Positions 17,109 through 26,617 of a stretch of DNA of 64,000 nt are shown here, piece by piece. Source of the stretch: Bradyrhizobium erythrophlei (GTDB lineage: Bacteria > Pseudomonadota > Alphaproteobacteria > Rhizobiales > Xanthobacteraceae). Within the stretch, counting starts at the first letter, position 1. Every line of letters begins with the position of its first letter. Under the pieces are notes generated by a model that saw only the letters and a list, made by a program, of their open reading frames with translations, was not told the origin of the DNA and ran no database searches. The translations under genes were made by a program, and so were the position numbers. Location: contig NZ_LT670817.1 of the NCBI RefSeq assembly GCF_900129425.1, positions 186,001 to 250,000 on the forward strand, in the 5' to 3' direction.

Positions 17109-18062
17109 TCACTTGCGTCCGGGACAGGCCCAAAAGCAGTATTCCCGGCCGGGGCGATCGGTACGAAACGATTCGACGAACCCGCCCTGTCGCTGGGTGA
17201 CAAAAACCGTCTTTCCGTCGTTGCCGCCGAAGGCGAGGTTGGTCGGCTCCTTGCCGTTGAGCGGAATCTCGCGGATCAGTTTTCCCCCCGGGGTCAGCAC
17301 CGCGATGGTGCCTTTCAATATCCGCGCCGCGAACAGATTTCCGGCGGTGTCGGTGCGCAGGCCGTCGATGTCAAAATCGTCGAACCGCTTGACGAGTTTG
17401 GGGGCAACAAGCCGCGTGCCGTCGATCCGGTACGACCAGATCTCCCTGGTATCGGATTCGCCGACATAAAGGGTTTTTCCGTCCGGACTGAGATCGATCC
17501 CGTTGGTCGTGCTCATTCGGCGATCGGCGGTCATCTTCTCGCCGATGACATTACCGTCGGCCGATCTTTGCACCCGCCAGATCTGGCCGTCGTGCCGTTT
17601 CCAGTTTGGATCGCTCGCATAGATGGTGCCGTCGGTCGCGACCGTCATGTCGTTGGGCTGATTGAAGTCGTCCGAATGGAAGTAGGTTTCGACGTCTTTT
17701 CCATCCCTGCCTACCACAAAGATCGTGTGCTTCTTGTAGTCGGCGACGAACATGCGTCCTTCCCGATCGAAGCGGATCGCGTTTCCGACGCTTCCCTCCG
17801 GCAGCACCGCGAACAATTCCGATTGCGATGCCCCGGCGGCCAGCTTTCCGATCGTGCCCGGCTTGCCGAAATTGACGACATACAGGTTCCCCTGCTGATC
17901 GACGGCCGGCCCTTCGATCCCATGGGTGTATTCGCCCGCGGGCGTGACTTGCCGGCTCTGAAACGGGGCGTCCTGCGCGACCGCCGACGACACGACGGTC
18001 AAGGCGACGGCCAGTTGACAAAGCAACGAGATTGCCCTGCTCGATATGGTAACCGTCCGCAT
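17109..18062 (-). CDS. SMP-30/gluconolactonase-like beta-propeller protein
   Basis: This 317-residue protein has a signal peptide (ending near SSAVAQ) and a six-bladed propeller with repeated blades, such as GPAVDQQGNLYVVNFG, IRFDREGRMFVADYKK and GIDLSPDGKTLYVGES. Family members bind a divalent metal in the central channel and often hydrolyse lactones. Here the expected Asn/Asp residues occur in NQPNDMTVATDG and STTNGIDLSPDG. It ends CFWACPGRK. The substrate is unknown. The ATG at 18062 is preferred to the GTG at 18074. Confidence 0.83.
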   Translation of the reverse strand: MRTVTISSRAISLLCQLAVALTVVSSAVAQDAPFQSRQVTPAGEYTHGIEGPAVDQQGNLYVVNFGKPGTIGKLAAGASQSELFAVLPEGSVGNAIRFDREGRMFVADYKKHTIFVVGRDGKDVETYFHSDDFNQPNDMTVATDGTIYASDPNWKRHDGQIWRVQRSADGNVIGEKMTADRRMSTTNGIDLSPDGKTLYVGESDTREIWSYRIDGTRLVAPKLVKRFDDFDIDGLRTDTAGNLFAARILKGTIAVLTPGGKLIREIPLNGKEPTNLAFGGNDGKTVFVTQRQGGFVESFRTDRPGREYCFWACPGRK

Positions 18063-18224
18063 CCGTGCACCCACCGTTCAGATAGAGGTCGGCTGGACGA
18101 TAGATACGGCTGAGTTTTCCTCGGGCGCTTGTCGACCGCGACCACGACGGTGTTGCCTGAAATTGCGCCGCATTCGTGTCCCGCGCGATTGCGGGACTTG
18201 CGCTCGACCTGACGCGCTGGCCAA

Positions 18225-18968
18225 TCAGGCCTTATCGCCCACGGGCGAGAACAGATAGCCGCCGCCCCGGATGGTGCGGATCACCGCGGGCTTGGCCGGG
18301 TCCGGTTCGATCTTGCGCCGGATTCGCATGATGCGCAGATCGACGGCGCGGTCGAAGGCTTCGCTGTCGCGCGCATTGGCCAATTCCAACAGGCGCTCGC
18401 GCGACAGCACCCGTTTCGGATTGGCTGCGAAAACCTTGAGCAGTCCGAATTCGGACGCGGTCAGCGGATGCTCGTTGCCTTCGTCGTCGCGCAACGCCTG
18501 CGCCTCCAGATCGAGCCATTTGGTTCCGAACCGCACCAACTGGTCCTTCGCGGCTTTCGCCGCCGGTGTTTCCGGCGCGGCTGCCGGCGCCCGGGCCGGG
18601 GAGCTTCGCCGCAGCACCGACCGGATCCGCGCCATCAGTTCGCGCAACTCGCAGGGCTTGGCGATGTAGTCGTCGGCCCCGAGTTCGAGACCGACCACGC
18701 GGTCGATCGGGCTTGCGGTGGCCGTCAGCATGATGACGGGAACGTTGGTGCGGCTTTTCAGGTCGCGGATGATGGAAAGCCCGTCTTCCTCCGGCATGTT
18801 CAGATCGAGCACCACGAGATCGGGCACGCTGGTTTCGATCGCGCCGCGCAGGCTCTTGCCGCCCTCGCACAGCGTTACGGTAAAGCCGTGCATCTTGAGG
18901 TACTCCCCAACCATCTCGCGGGCCGGCGCCTCGTCGTCGACAATGATGATGTGCTGGCTCTGGCTCAT
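18225..18968 (-). CDS. OmpR-type response regulator
   Basis: This 247-residue protein has a receiver domain with acidic pair 11-12, phospho-acceptor Asp55 in VVLDLNMPEEDG and a conserved Lys in IAKPCELREL. An Ala/Pro-rich linker leads to a winged-helix DNA-binding domain containing LTASEFGLLKVF and the recognition region FDRAVDLRIMRIRRKI. It is the last gene of a four-gene signalling operon; its ATG overlaps the stop of the preceding kinase gene (ATGA), which suggests stoichiometric expression. The target genes are unknown. Confidence 0.93.
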   Translation of the reverse strand: MSQSQHIIIVDDEAPAREMVGEYLKMHGFTVTLCEGGKSLRGAIETSVPDLVVLDLNMPEEDGLSIIRDLKSRTNVPVIMLTATASPIDRVVGLELGADDYIAKPCELRELMARIRSVLRRSSPARAPAAAPETPAAKAAKDQLVRFGTKWLDLEAQALRDDEGNEHPLTASEFGLLKVFAANPKRVLSRERLLELANARDSEAFDRAVDLRIMRIRRKIEPDPAKPAVIRTIRGGGYLFSPVGDKA

Positions 18969-20710
18969 GACATCTCCGTCGCGGGTAGAATGACGGTGAA
19001 GGTCGATCCCTGGCCGGGCCCGCCGCTGTCCGCGGTGACCCGGCCGCCATGCATGTCGATGATGCGCTTGACGATCGACAAGCCCAGGCCGGTCGAGCTT
19101 TCGCCGGCGGTGGGTTTGGCGGAAAGCCGCTGGAAGCGGCCGAACAATCGTCCGAGATCTTCCGGAGAGAGACCCGCGCCCTCGTCGGCGATGCGGATGA
19201 CGGTGTTATTCTCTTCGTGGCTGACCACCACCGCGATCTTGCCGCCGATCGGACTGTATTTGATGGCGTTGCTGACGAGATTGTCGATCGCCTCCCGCAT
19301 CCGGTCGGCATCGCACATCGTGACGACATTCGGCGGCGCCGAGACCGTGATGGTCTGCTGCTTGTTGGTGGCCAAAGGTTGATTGGCGTCGGCGACTTCG
19401 CCGGCAAGCGCGGCGACATCGACCGGTTCGCGGCGAATCGAGATGTCGAAGGCATCGGCCATCGCATCCGAAATCAGATGGTCGACCATCGAGGTCAGGC
19501 GCCTGGTGGCGTCGCGAATATGCTCCACCTGGGCCGTGACGCTCTCCTTGGAAGCCGCCGCGCTGATCAGTTCGGTCAGCATCTCGGTGCGGCCCAGGAT
19601 GACGCCGAGCGGATTCTTCAGATCGTGGGCGACGGTGCCGAGAATTTCATTCTTGAAGCCGTTGGCGCGCTGCAGCCGCAGCCATTGTGCCGACAGCCGG
19701 CGGTTGGCCTGCATCAGCGCACGGGTGCGCTGGGCGACGCGGTCTTCGAGCTGGGTATTGGCCTCGTGAAGCTGCTGATACAGGATCACATTGTCGAACG
19801 CGATCGAAAGCCGGCTGCCGAAAATCTCGACCAGCGAACGGTCGGTTTCGGACAGCTGGCGCTCCGCCTGCAGCAGCACGACGACTTCCCGTCCGCTGCC
19901 GGTGCGAATGTAGAGCACGGTGCGCTGATCGACGAATTCATGCTTGCGCCGCCGGAAGGCGGCTTCCACCATCGACCGTAAATCGGGGTCGAGCGATTCG
20001 GATCCGGCGGCGCCGATGAAGCGGCTATAGCAGCCCGAACCGGCCAGCACGGAAAAGTCGTCGCCAATCACGCCGCTGTCGCGCAATACCAGAATGCCGG
20101 CGCAATCGACGTTGAGCAGCGAGGCGATTTGCGTCAGCACGCCTTCGGCGAGGCGCTGCATCGATTTGAAATCGTACAGGGTCGAGGCGGCGTCGATGAT
20201 GATTTCCAGCCCGCGCCTTGTTTGCACCATGCGCTCGAGCTGCTGATAGCTGCGCAGCGCCGCGGTCAGCGAGGTAAACAGCTTGTCGGCCGTCAGCTCG
20301 GTTTTCGCCTTGTAGTCGTTGATGTCGTATTGGACGATGACGCGACGCTCGGGCGCCTGTCCGGGCTGCCCGGTGCGCAGGATGATGCGGACGGTCTCGT
20401 TCTTGAGTTCGTTGCGGATGTACTCGACGAGATCGAGGCCGGCGGCGTCGGTTTCCATGATGACGTCGAGCAGTACGGCCGCGATGTCGGGATGGGCGCC
20501 CATCAAGGTCCGGCCCTCGGCCGCCGAATAGGCCGACAGGATCTCGAGCGTCTGTCCATTGAGACTGTAGTCGCTCAGCGCAAACCGCGTGCCTTCATGC
20601 ACCGCCTGATCGTCGTCGATCACGGCGACCTTCCACTTGCGCCCGGTCGACAGTTCCGGAGCGGTTCCGGAATCGTCGATCAGGTGGAGGACATCGTCCT
20701 GTTCGGCCAT
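18965..20710 (-). CDS. Receiver-DUF3369-histidine kinase
   Basis: This soluble 581-residue protein has, in order: a receiver (residues 27-150, phospho-acceptor Asp82 in AVLLDVIMETD), a DUF3369/GAF-like sensor region (about 155-315), a short coiled coil (315-350), and a HisKA-HATPase module with His362 in GTVAHDLKNPLG, an N box at NLVSNAIKYSP, and DEGAGLS and GLGLSIVKRI. A receiver ahead of a kinase suggests a phosphorelay intermediate between the membrane kinase encoded upstream and the OmpR regulator downstream. It overlaps both neighbouring genes (31 and 4 bases). Confidence 0.92.
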   Translation of the reverse strand: MAEQDDVLHLIDDSGTAPELSTGRKWKVAVIDDDQAVHEGTRFALSDYSLNGQTLEILSAYSAAEGRTLMGAHPDIAAVLLDVIMETDAAGLDLVEYIRNELKNETVRIILRTGQPGQAPERRVIVQYDINDYKAKTELTADKLFTSLTAALRSYQQLERMVQTRRGLEIIIDAASTLYDFKSMQRLAEGVLTQIASLLNVDCAGILVLRDSGVIGDDFSVLAGSGCYSRFIGAAGSESLDPDLRSMVEAAFRRRKHEFVDQRTVLYIRTGSGREVVVLLQAERQLSETDRSLVEIFGSRLSIAFDNVILYQQLHEANTQLEDRVAQRTRALMQANRRLSAQWLRLQRANGFKNEILGTVAHDLKNPLGVILGRTEMLTELISAAASKESVTAQVEHIRDATRRLTSMVDHLISDAMADAFDISIRREPVDVAALAGEVADANQPLATNKQQTITVSAPPNVVTMCDADRMREAIDNLVSNAIKYSPIGGKIAVVVSHEENNTVIRIADEGAGLSPEDLGRLFGRFQRLSAKPTAGESSTGLGLSIVKRIIDMHGGRVTADSGGPGQGSTFTVILPATEMS

Positions 20711-22770
20711 TGAAAGGTCCCGTTGCTTGCCAGGTCTGCGTCCGGGGAGCCGCCCCTGGCGGCCCTCGGCATGATAATGCGAAATGTGGCGCCTTGTCCC
20801 AGTCTTGAATCCAGCATCATCCGGCCGCCGAACTGCTGGGTGACGAGGTTATAGGCGATATGCAGACCAAGTCCGGTGCCGCCCTCGTTGCGCCGGGTCG
20901 TAAAGAACGGGTCGAACGCCTGCCGCTGCACGTCCGGCGTCATTCCGGCCCCGTTGTCGGCAAAAATGATCTCGACGTCGTCGTGGCCGCGGGGGCGCGC
21001 TGAAATCGAGATGGTCCCAGAGCGCCCGTCGCCAAACGCATGATTGGCGGCGTTAAGGAAGAGATTGGTCAGAATTTGCCCATAAGACCCCGGGTAGCCG
21101 TCGATGACAAGGCCCTCCGGCATGTCGACCGAGAGCGCGATCGGCGCCCGCTTCAGAACCGGCCGCAGGCTGGCGATGATCTGGTCGGTCGCCTGGCTCA
21201 GGCTGAACTGCCGGCGTTCCGCATGCGAGCGGTCCACCGCGACCTGCTTGAAGGACTGGATCAGTTCGCCGGCGCGATGCAGGTTGGCTACCAGTTGCTG
21301 TGCTGCGTCGCGCGAGGTGCGGACGAATTCCTCGAGTTGAGAGCGCCGCAGCTGGCCGTCGGATTTCAGCTCGGCCTCGAACGTTTCGGCGCGGCGCGCG
21401 AAACTGGAGGCCACCGTCAGGCTGATGCCGATCGGGTTGTTGACTTCATGGGCGACGCCGGCGACCAGTCCGCCGAGCGCCGCCAGCCGTTCGGCGTCGA
21501 TCAGGTTCTGCTGGGCGGTGTTGAGTTCGAGCAGGGCGCTTTCGGCTTTCTCCTTGGACGAGCGCAACTCGTCTTCGGTCGCGCGCTTGGCGATGGCGTT
21601 TTCGCGGAACACCTCGACCGCGCGCGCCATCGCGCCGATCTCGTCGCTGGCGTTTGTCCCCTGCACGCGCCGGTCGTAATCGCCCGACGTGATCGCCTGC
21701 ATCGCCGCCATGATCTGGTACAACGGCAGCCGGATACTGAGCGCGATCAGGACCCCCGCGCTGACGATGATGCCGAGAAAGATCACCGCGATCGACAGCA
21801 CCTTGCGGGATATGCTGGCGAGCGTCCGGTCGAACGTCTCCTGGGCTTTCTGCTCGCGCTGGCGCATCTTGGCCGACAGATCGTCGATGGCGCCGATGGC
21901 TTCCGCCTGGCTGTCGTCGATGGTGTTGCGCAGCAGCTCGGTCCGGCTCGCCAGTTGCTCCGACAATTTCGAAAGGCCCTGGCGCAACGCCTCGGTCCGC
22001 GCGTTCAATCGCTGCAGCGCCATGCGCTGCAGGTCGTTGTCGGCGAGTTCGGACATGACAGGGATGGATTTTTCGATCGTGTCGGTGTTGCGGCGGGCTT
22101 CCTCGGCGGAAGCCGTCGCCAGCGAGAGATAATAGGCGTTGGCGGCGACCAGCATCGCGGTGAACGCCTCGCGGGATTTTCCGAGCGACGGCCAGATCAG
22201 CGCGTCGCGGTGGCCGGTGGCACCCTCGATGATCGAATACAGCCCGGCCATGTCGCGGGCCGGGGTCAGGACCTCGTCCTCGTAGGTCTTCGAAATCGTG
22301 GCCTGGACGCCGCGGAGTTCGCCGAAGCCATTGAGGAAACGCTCGGTGACGCGCTCGAGTTCTTCTACCGATCCTGACAGCATCGGGTCGGTCGAGGCGC
22401 GCGTGGTCAGGGTGCCCATCACCGCCTCGCGCAGCAGCAATATTTCGGCGAACAGTTCGGGGTTGGGCTGGTTGATGTAACGATGGATCAGGTTCTGCAG
22501 CCGGCCGGTTTCGCTCTCCAGCAGCGCCAGGATCCTGTCCGACTCGCGCACCTGCCGGACGTCGTCCCAGGCGGAGCGGAGCACCTGGGCGCCGTTCCAT
22601 ATCATGGCAGCGAGCACCACGACGACCGCCGAGTTCAGCGCGGCAATCGACAGGATGCGCCAGCGGATCGGCACCGCGCGGACCAGCCCAACGATGCCGG
22701 AGCGACCGCGCGCGGCCAGGCTCGCCGGCCGTTCCGCAGCTTCGTCCCGCTCGGGTGCATTCAGGGCCAA
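20680..22770 (-). CDS. Membrane sensor histidine kinase with large periplasmic domain
   Basis: This 696-residue kinase has a transmembrane helix near residues 38-60, a long all-helical periplasmic domain (about 60-320, four-helix-bundle character as in TorS-like sensors), a second transmembrane helix near 325-347, HAMP, a coiled coil, and a HisKA-HATPase core with GGLVAGVAHEVNNPIG and GGTGLGLHIAYNLV. The start appears to be TTG at 22770, with AAGGTGG upstream and one base after the stop of the TRAP-like gene; no in-frame ATG is nearby. The tight coupling suggests that the upstream periplasmic protein feeds this sensor. Confidence 0.92.
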   Translation of the reverse strand: MALNAPERDEAAERPASLAARGRSGIVGLVRAVPIRWRILSIAALNSAVVVVLAAMIWNGAQVLRSAWDDVRQVRESDRILALLESETGRLQNLIHRYINQPNPELFAEILLLREAVMGTLTTRASTDPMLSGSVEELERVTERFLNGFGELRGVQATISKTYEDEVLTPARDMAGLYSIIEGATGHRDALIWPSLGKSREAFTAMLVAANAYYLSLATASAEEARRNTDTIEKSIPVMSELADNDLQRMALQRLNARTEALRQGLSKLSEQLASRTELLRNTIDDSQAEAIGAIDDLSAKMRQREQKAQETFDRTLASISRKVLSIAVIFLGIIVSAGVLIALSIRLPLYQIMAAMQAITSGDYDRRVQGTNASDEIGAMARAVEVFRENAIAKRATEDELRSSKEKAESALLELNTAQQNLIDAERLAALGGLVAGVAHEVNNPIGISLTVASSFARRAETFEAELKSDGQLRRSQLEEFVRTSRDAAQQLVANLHRAGELIQSFKQVAVDRSHAERRQFSLSQATDQIIASLRPVLKRAPIALSVDMPEGLVIDGYPGSYGQILTNLFLNAANHAFGDGRSGTISISARPRGHDDVEIIFADNGAGMTPDVQRQAFDPFFTTRRNEGGTGLGLHIAYNLVTQQFGGRMMLDSRLGQGATFRIIMPRAARGGSPDADLASNGTFQWPNRTMSST

Positions 22771-22771
22771 C

Positions 22772-23344
22772 TCACGCCACCTTGCGAATTCGTTTGATCA
22801 ATTCCGCGGTCGCCGGATCGCGCTCAGCCTTGGCGTAGATCCCGGCCATCGCGGCTTCGAAGGGTTTGCTGTCGAAGTCGGTCACGATCATTACGCCGGC
22901 CGCCAGGCCGATAAATCCATAAGGCTCGAAGCTGTCCAGAATTGCGCTGCCGGTCGGCCCGTCCGGCACCTTCTGCAGATGCTCGATGGAGTGGAACAAA
23001 AACGGCATCGCCAGCACGTTCATCGCCGGCATGAAAGCCCCGGTCAGCGCCCCGTTGTTGCGGTTGAGGTCGATCGCGCCGGCGCGGGTCTGCTCGATGG
23101 TTTGCTGTTCCTCGCCGAGCTGGCGCGAGTGAAACAGCCCGGTCTGATGACGGCCACCGCTCTGGTCCGCGATCAGGCTTCCCATGTAGCGCAGCGCCTG
23201 CACGGTCGGGTCATCTTCGTTCTGGGTGTCGGCGACACGAAATTCCCGCGCCACCGCTCTCGTCGAGACCGCCGTCAGCAACAGCGCGACAACGAGGGCT
23301 CCGGTCCGCGAAAGGTCGGCGCGGCTGTACACAGGCAGCTTCAT
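22772..23344 (-). CDS. Shortened TRAP-type (DctP-like) periplasmic binding protein
   Basis: This 190-residue protein has a signal peptide. The first lobe of a DctP-type binding protein is intact: FRVADTQNEDDPTVQALRYM, RQLGEEQQTIEQTRAGAIDL and NVLAMPFLFHSIEHLQ. After YGFIGLAAG the chain jumps directly to the C-terminal tail SKPFEAAMAGIYAKAE and ELIKRIRKV. Compared with the usual length of about 330 residues, roughly 130-140 central residues are missing without a frameshift. No TRAP permease genes are present. It heads the kinase operon, so it may be a periplasmic sensor co-protein, or a decaying gene kept in frame by coupling. Confidence 0.75.
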   Translation of the reverse strand: MKLPVYSRADLSRTGALVVALLLTAVSTRAVAREFRVADTQNEDDPTVQALRYMGSLIADQSGGRHQTGLFHSRQLGEEQQTIEQTRAGAIDLNRNNGALTGAFMPAMNVLAMPFLFHSIEHLQKVPDGPTGSAILDSFEPYGFIGLAAGVMIVTDFDSKPFEAAMAGIYAKAERDPATAELIKRIRKVA

Positions 23345-23457
23345 CCCTATGATAATGTCTAAGGATAGACGAAAAGGTTCAATGCAACTTAGCGGAGGGG
23401 CTATTCTGACCGTGCCGCTGAGAGCGTCAATGGTGCGTTGCGCTCGGGTTTTTGCGG

Positions 23458-23574
23458 ATGACAGCCGGTGGCGCGGGGTGCGGCAAAAAATCCGCGCAGG
23501 CGGCGCTGGATTCCGCGGTCGAGCGCGGCAACCGGCTGCTGCGCCAGTTCGAGCGGGCCAACCCGGACCGGTAG
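23458..23574 (+). other. Possible small open frame upstream of the APH-like gene
   Basis: A 38-codon frame ends in ALDSAVERGNRLLRQFERAN and has coding-like composition, but it has no clear ribosome site and no recognised family. It may be a tiny gene or the tail of a lost gene. The rest of the 23345-23625 gap shows nothing recognisable beyond the divergent promoters expected there. Confidence 0.2.
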
Positions 23575-23625
23575 TTGCGGCCGGACTTCACGCCATGGAA
23601 TCGGCTTCCTGAGACCGTAACGATC

Positions 23626-24576
23626 ATGCATTCACTGCCGCGCGTAGAAAATATCGAGGCATTCGAGTCCTGGCGCGCCGACCTCTCGCGATGCTTGCCG
23701 GCGGTGCTCGACATCGCGCGCACTCATGGGCTGCCACACGGGGATCCACACTTGTTCCCGACCGGCACCAATCTCGTCGTCGCGCTCGACGCGCGGCTGG
23801 TGCTGAAGCTTTTTCCGCCGTTGCTGCGCCGTCAGTTCGTGTCCGAGCGCAGTTCGCTGTCGCAGCTTCGCGGCCGGCTCAGCGTCCCGATTCCTGAAAT
23901 CGTGCTCGAAGGCGAGCGCGACCAATGGCCCTATCTTGTGATCACGCGGCTCAACGGCATCCTTGGCACGCAGGCGTGGCCAGCCCTGCCCGAGGATCAG
24001 AAAGAACGCGTGCTCGGCCAAATCGGGGAGACCATTGCGGAAGTACAGCATGTCCCGGTTGGAGCGCTGTCCAGCATCGAGCCGCGCTGGGACCGGTTCA
24101 TCCTCCGGCAAATCGAGGGATGCCGCGCCAGGCATGAGCCTCTCGGGCTGCCGCGAAAATATCTGGACGGGCTGGACGAGTTTCTCCGCGGTGCGGCGGC
24201 CCATATTCCCCTGCAGGCGCCGCCGGTCATCCTGACAGGTGAATACATTCCGGAGAACTTTCTGCTGAGCCGTGAAACCGGAGACTGGCGGCTGTCGGGA
24301 CTTGTCGACTTCGGCGACGTGTTCACGGGCTGGCGCGAATACGACCTGCTTGGGCCGAGCGCCTTCATGACGGCAGGAATGCCGCGCCGGGTGCGAAGCC
24401 TTTTCGAGGGGTTCGGGTATTCGCAGTCGGATATGACCGCGACATTGAGGCGACGGCTGATGGCGCTTGCCCTGCTGCACCGCTTCAGCGATTTCAACCG
24501 TCAAATCTGCATCGAGGGTTGGCAGCAGAAGGCCGGCGACCTGTTCGAACTGGAGCGATTGCTCTGGCCGATTTGA
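23626..24576 (+). CDS. Aminoglycoside phosphotransferase (APH)-like kinase
   Basis: This 316-residue protein has the APH/choline-kinase fold. The N-lobe has a GTNLVVALDARLVLKLFP segment with the ATP Lys. The catalytic loop reads LTGEYIPENFLL, in which Glu occupies the position of the usual HxD Asp as in some APH-like families, and the metal site is LVDFGDVFTG. The phosphorylated substrate is not predictable; a small metabolite is as likely as a drug. The ATG at 23626 is chosen over the upstream TTG at 23575. It is a single gene, not in an obvious operon. Confidence 0.8.
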   Translation: MHSLPRVENIEAFESWRADLSRCLPAVLDIARTHGLPHGDPHLFPTGTNLVVALDARLVLKLFPPLLRRQFVSERSSLSQLRGRLSVPIPEIVLEGERDQWPYLVITRLNGILGTQAWPALPEDQKERVLGQIGETIAEVQHVPVGALSSIEPRWDRFILRQIEGCRARHEPLGLPRKYLDGLDEFLRGAAAHIPLQAPPVILTGEYIPENFLLSRETGDWRLSGLVDFGDVFTGWREYDLLGPSAFMTAGMPRRVRSLFEGFGYSQSDMTATLRRRLMALALLHRFSDFNRQICIEGWQQKAGDLFELERLLWPI

Positions 24577-24863
24577 CCCGCGGCTCGGATCGATGTGGCT
24601 GGCTTGTTCGAGCCGTTCCTGTTGCCGTCGGCCGGTGACTTCGCCCAAGAAAAAAGTGCAAGACGCATGCCTTCACAATAGGCACAGGCGTTTCTTTGTA
24701 TGCAATGCCAGTTCGCGCCTGCGAGATCGATCCACCGCCGCAAGGCCCGGATCCGAAGCCAAATCAGGCGTTTAAAAGCATGCTTAGGCTTCCGTTAAAA
24801 TTTGGCACGAACCTTGCGACGCCTGCTCCAAATGCCTTTTCCCCCGTGCGTTTGGAGCATCCC

Positions 24864-26483
24864 ATGAAGCGCCGCGATTTCCTGAAATCGGTCTCCGGCA
24901 TCGCCGCCGGCGCCATGGTGCCCGCGCCCGCAATCTGGTCCCCCGCCAAAGCCGACGCCCGCTCGGAAACCCTGCTGATCGTCTCGGAAGGCGGCCCCAA
25001 CAATCTCGACATCCACGGCATCGGCACCAACGTTCCCGGCTACGAGGTGTCGTGGAATTGCTACGACCGCCTGATCAGCCACGAGATGAAAAGCGGTCCC
25101 GGCGGCGTGCCGTATTACGACCGCGACAAGTTCAAGCCCGAACTCGCCGAAGACATGAATGTCGGCGACATGTCGGTGACGTTCAAACTGAAGAAGAACG
25201 CAAAATTTCACGACGGCACGCCGGTGACGGCCAAGGACGTCAAGTGGTCGCTGGACCGCGCGGTCAGCGTCGGCGGATTCCCGACCTTCCAGATGAGCGC
25301 GGGCTCGCTGACCAAACCGGAGCAGTTCGTTGTGGTCGACAACAACACGGTGCGGGTCGACTTTGCCAGGAAAGACCGGCTGACGATTCCCGATCTCGCC
25401 GTCATCGTGCCCTGCGTGGTCAATTCGGAACTGGTGAAGAAGAACGCCAGCGAGAAGGATCCCTGGGGTCTCGAATACACCAAGCAACAAACCGCCGGCT
25501 CTGGCGCCTACAAAGTGACAAAATGGACCGCCGGCACCGAAGTGATCATGGAGCGCAATGACGACTGGGTCGGTGGCCCCTTGCCGAAGATCAAGCGCGT
25601 GATCTGGCGCACGGTGCCGCAGGCCGGCAATCGCCGCGCGCTGTTGGAACGCGGCGATGCCGACATCTCCTATGAATTGCCGAACAAGGATTTTCAGGAA
25701 CTCAAGGCCGCCGGCAAGCTCAACATCGTGTCGCTGCCGTTCTCGAACGGCATCCAGTATATCGGCATGAACGTCACCAGGCCGCCGTTCGATAATCCGA
25801 AGGTGCGCGAGGCGATGGCTTACGCGATCCCCTACCAGAAGATCATGGACGCGGTGCTGTTCGGGCTCGCCAATCCGATGTTCGGCGCGCCCGCCAGCAA
25901 GGCGACGGAGGTGGCGTGGCCGCAGCCGACCAAATATTTCACCGACATCGACAAAGCCAAGGCGCTGCTCGCGGAAGGCGGCTATCCGAACGGCTTCGAG
26001 ACCACGCTGTCATTCGACCTCAATTTCGCCGGCATCAACGAGCCGCTCTGCGTGCTGACCCAGGAAAGCCTGGCGCAGATCGGCATCAAGACCACCATCA
26101 ACAAGGTGCCCGGCGCCAACTGGCGCACCGAATTGAACAAGAAGGAAATGCCGCTCTACACCAACGTGTTCTCGGGCTGGCTCGATTATCCCGAATACTT
26201 CTTCTACTGGTGCTATCACGGCAACAATTCCGTCTTCAACACGATGAGCTACAAGTCGCCGGAGATGGACAGACTGATCGACGGCGCGCGCACCGCGGCC
26301 GCGACCGGCGATATGCCGGCCTACGATGGCGACGTGAAGGGTTTCGTCGACCTCGCCTTCAAGGATATTCCGCGCATTCCGCTGTATCAGCCCTTCGTCA
26401 ACGTCGCGATGCAGAAGAACGTCTCCGGCTATCAATACTGGTTCCACCGCCGGCTCGATTATCGCGCGCTGGTGAAGGGTTAA
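24864..26483 (+). CDS. Peptide/ureide-type ABC transporter substrate-binding protein
   Basis: This 539-residue periplasmic protein of the SBP_bac_5 (DppA/OppA) family has a Tat-type signal (MKRRDFLKSVSGIAAG). Family features are the early PNNLDIHGIGTNVPGYE segment, the AKFHDGTPVTAKDVKWSLDR signature and GIQYIGMNVTRPPFDNPKVREAM. The ATG at 24864 has GGAG nine bases upstream; the open frame back to 24696 is not coding. It is followed by two permeases and a fused ATPase, and then by ureide-hydrolysing enzymes, so a nitrogen-rich small compound is a more likely ligand than peptides. Confidence 0.92.
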   Translation: MKRRDFLKSVSGIAAGAMVPAPAIWSPAKADARSETLLIVSEGGPNNLDIHGIGTNVPGYEVSWNCYDRLISHEMKSGPGGVPYYDRDKFKPELAEDMNVGDMSVTFKLKKNAKFHDGTPVTAKDVKWSLDRAVSVGGFPTFQMSAGSLTKPEQFVVVDNNTVRVDFARKDRLTIPDLAVIVPCVVNSELVKKNASEKDPWGLEYTKQQTAGSGAYKVTKWTAGTEVIMERNDDWVGGPLPKIKRVIWRTVPQAGNRRALLERGDADISYELPNKDFQELKAAGKLNIVSLPFSNGIQYIGMNVTRPPFDNPKVREAMAYAIPYQKIMDAVLFGLANPMFGAPASKATEVAWPQPTKYFTDIDKAKALLAEGGYPNGFETTLSFDLNFAGINEPLCVLTQESLAQIGIKTTINKVPGANWRTELNKKEMPLYTNVFSGWLDYPEYFFYWCYHGNNSVFNTMSYKSPEMDRLIDGARTAAATGDMPAYDGDVKGFVDLAFKDIPRIPLYQPFVNVAMQKNVSGYQYWFHRRLDYRALVKG

Positions 26484-26485
26484 GT

Positions 26486-26601
26486 GGGCGAGTGGCGAAT
26501 GGCGAATAGGGAGTGCCGAATAGTGAGAGAAAGCAGCCACGATGATCTATTCGCTATTCGCCATTCGCCATTCGCGCGGTCACGCTATTCGCCATTCGCA
26601 C
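26486..26601. repeat. ATTCGC-heptamer hairpin repeat, copy 1
   Basis: The left half has GGCGAATGGCGAATAGGGA units and the right half has their complement, with repeated CTATTCGCCATTCGC. The result is a long imperfect hairpin between the binding-protein and permease genes. Similar elements are at 33266, 53060 and 54792. Confidence 0.8.
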
Positions 26602-26617
26602 GGCGCGCGGGCGCGCC

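Noticed and set aside
16880..17203. Minus-strand frame of 107 codons between the sigma factor and SMP-30 genes
   Set aside because: It overlaps the end of the SMP-30 gene and the inverted repeat region, without ribosome site or family features.
21040..22377. 445-codon plus-strand frame
   Set aside because: It is antisense to the membrane kinase gene; residues are rich in Arg, Asp and Gly from codon mirror effects.
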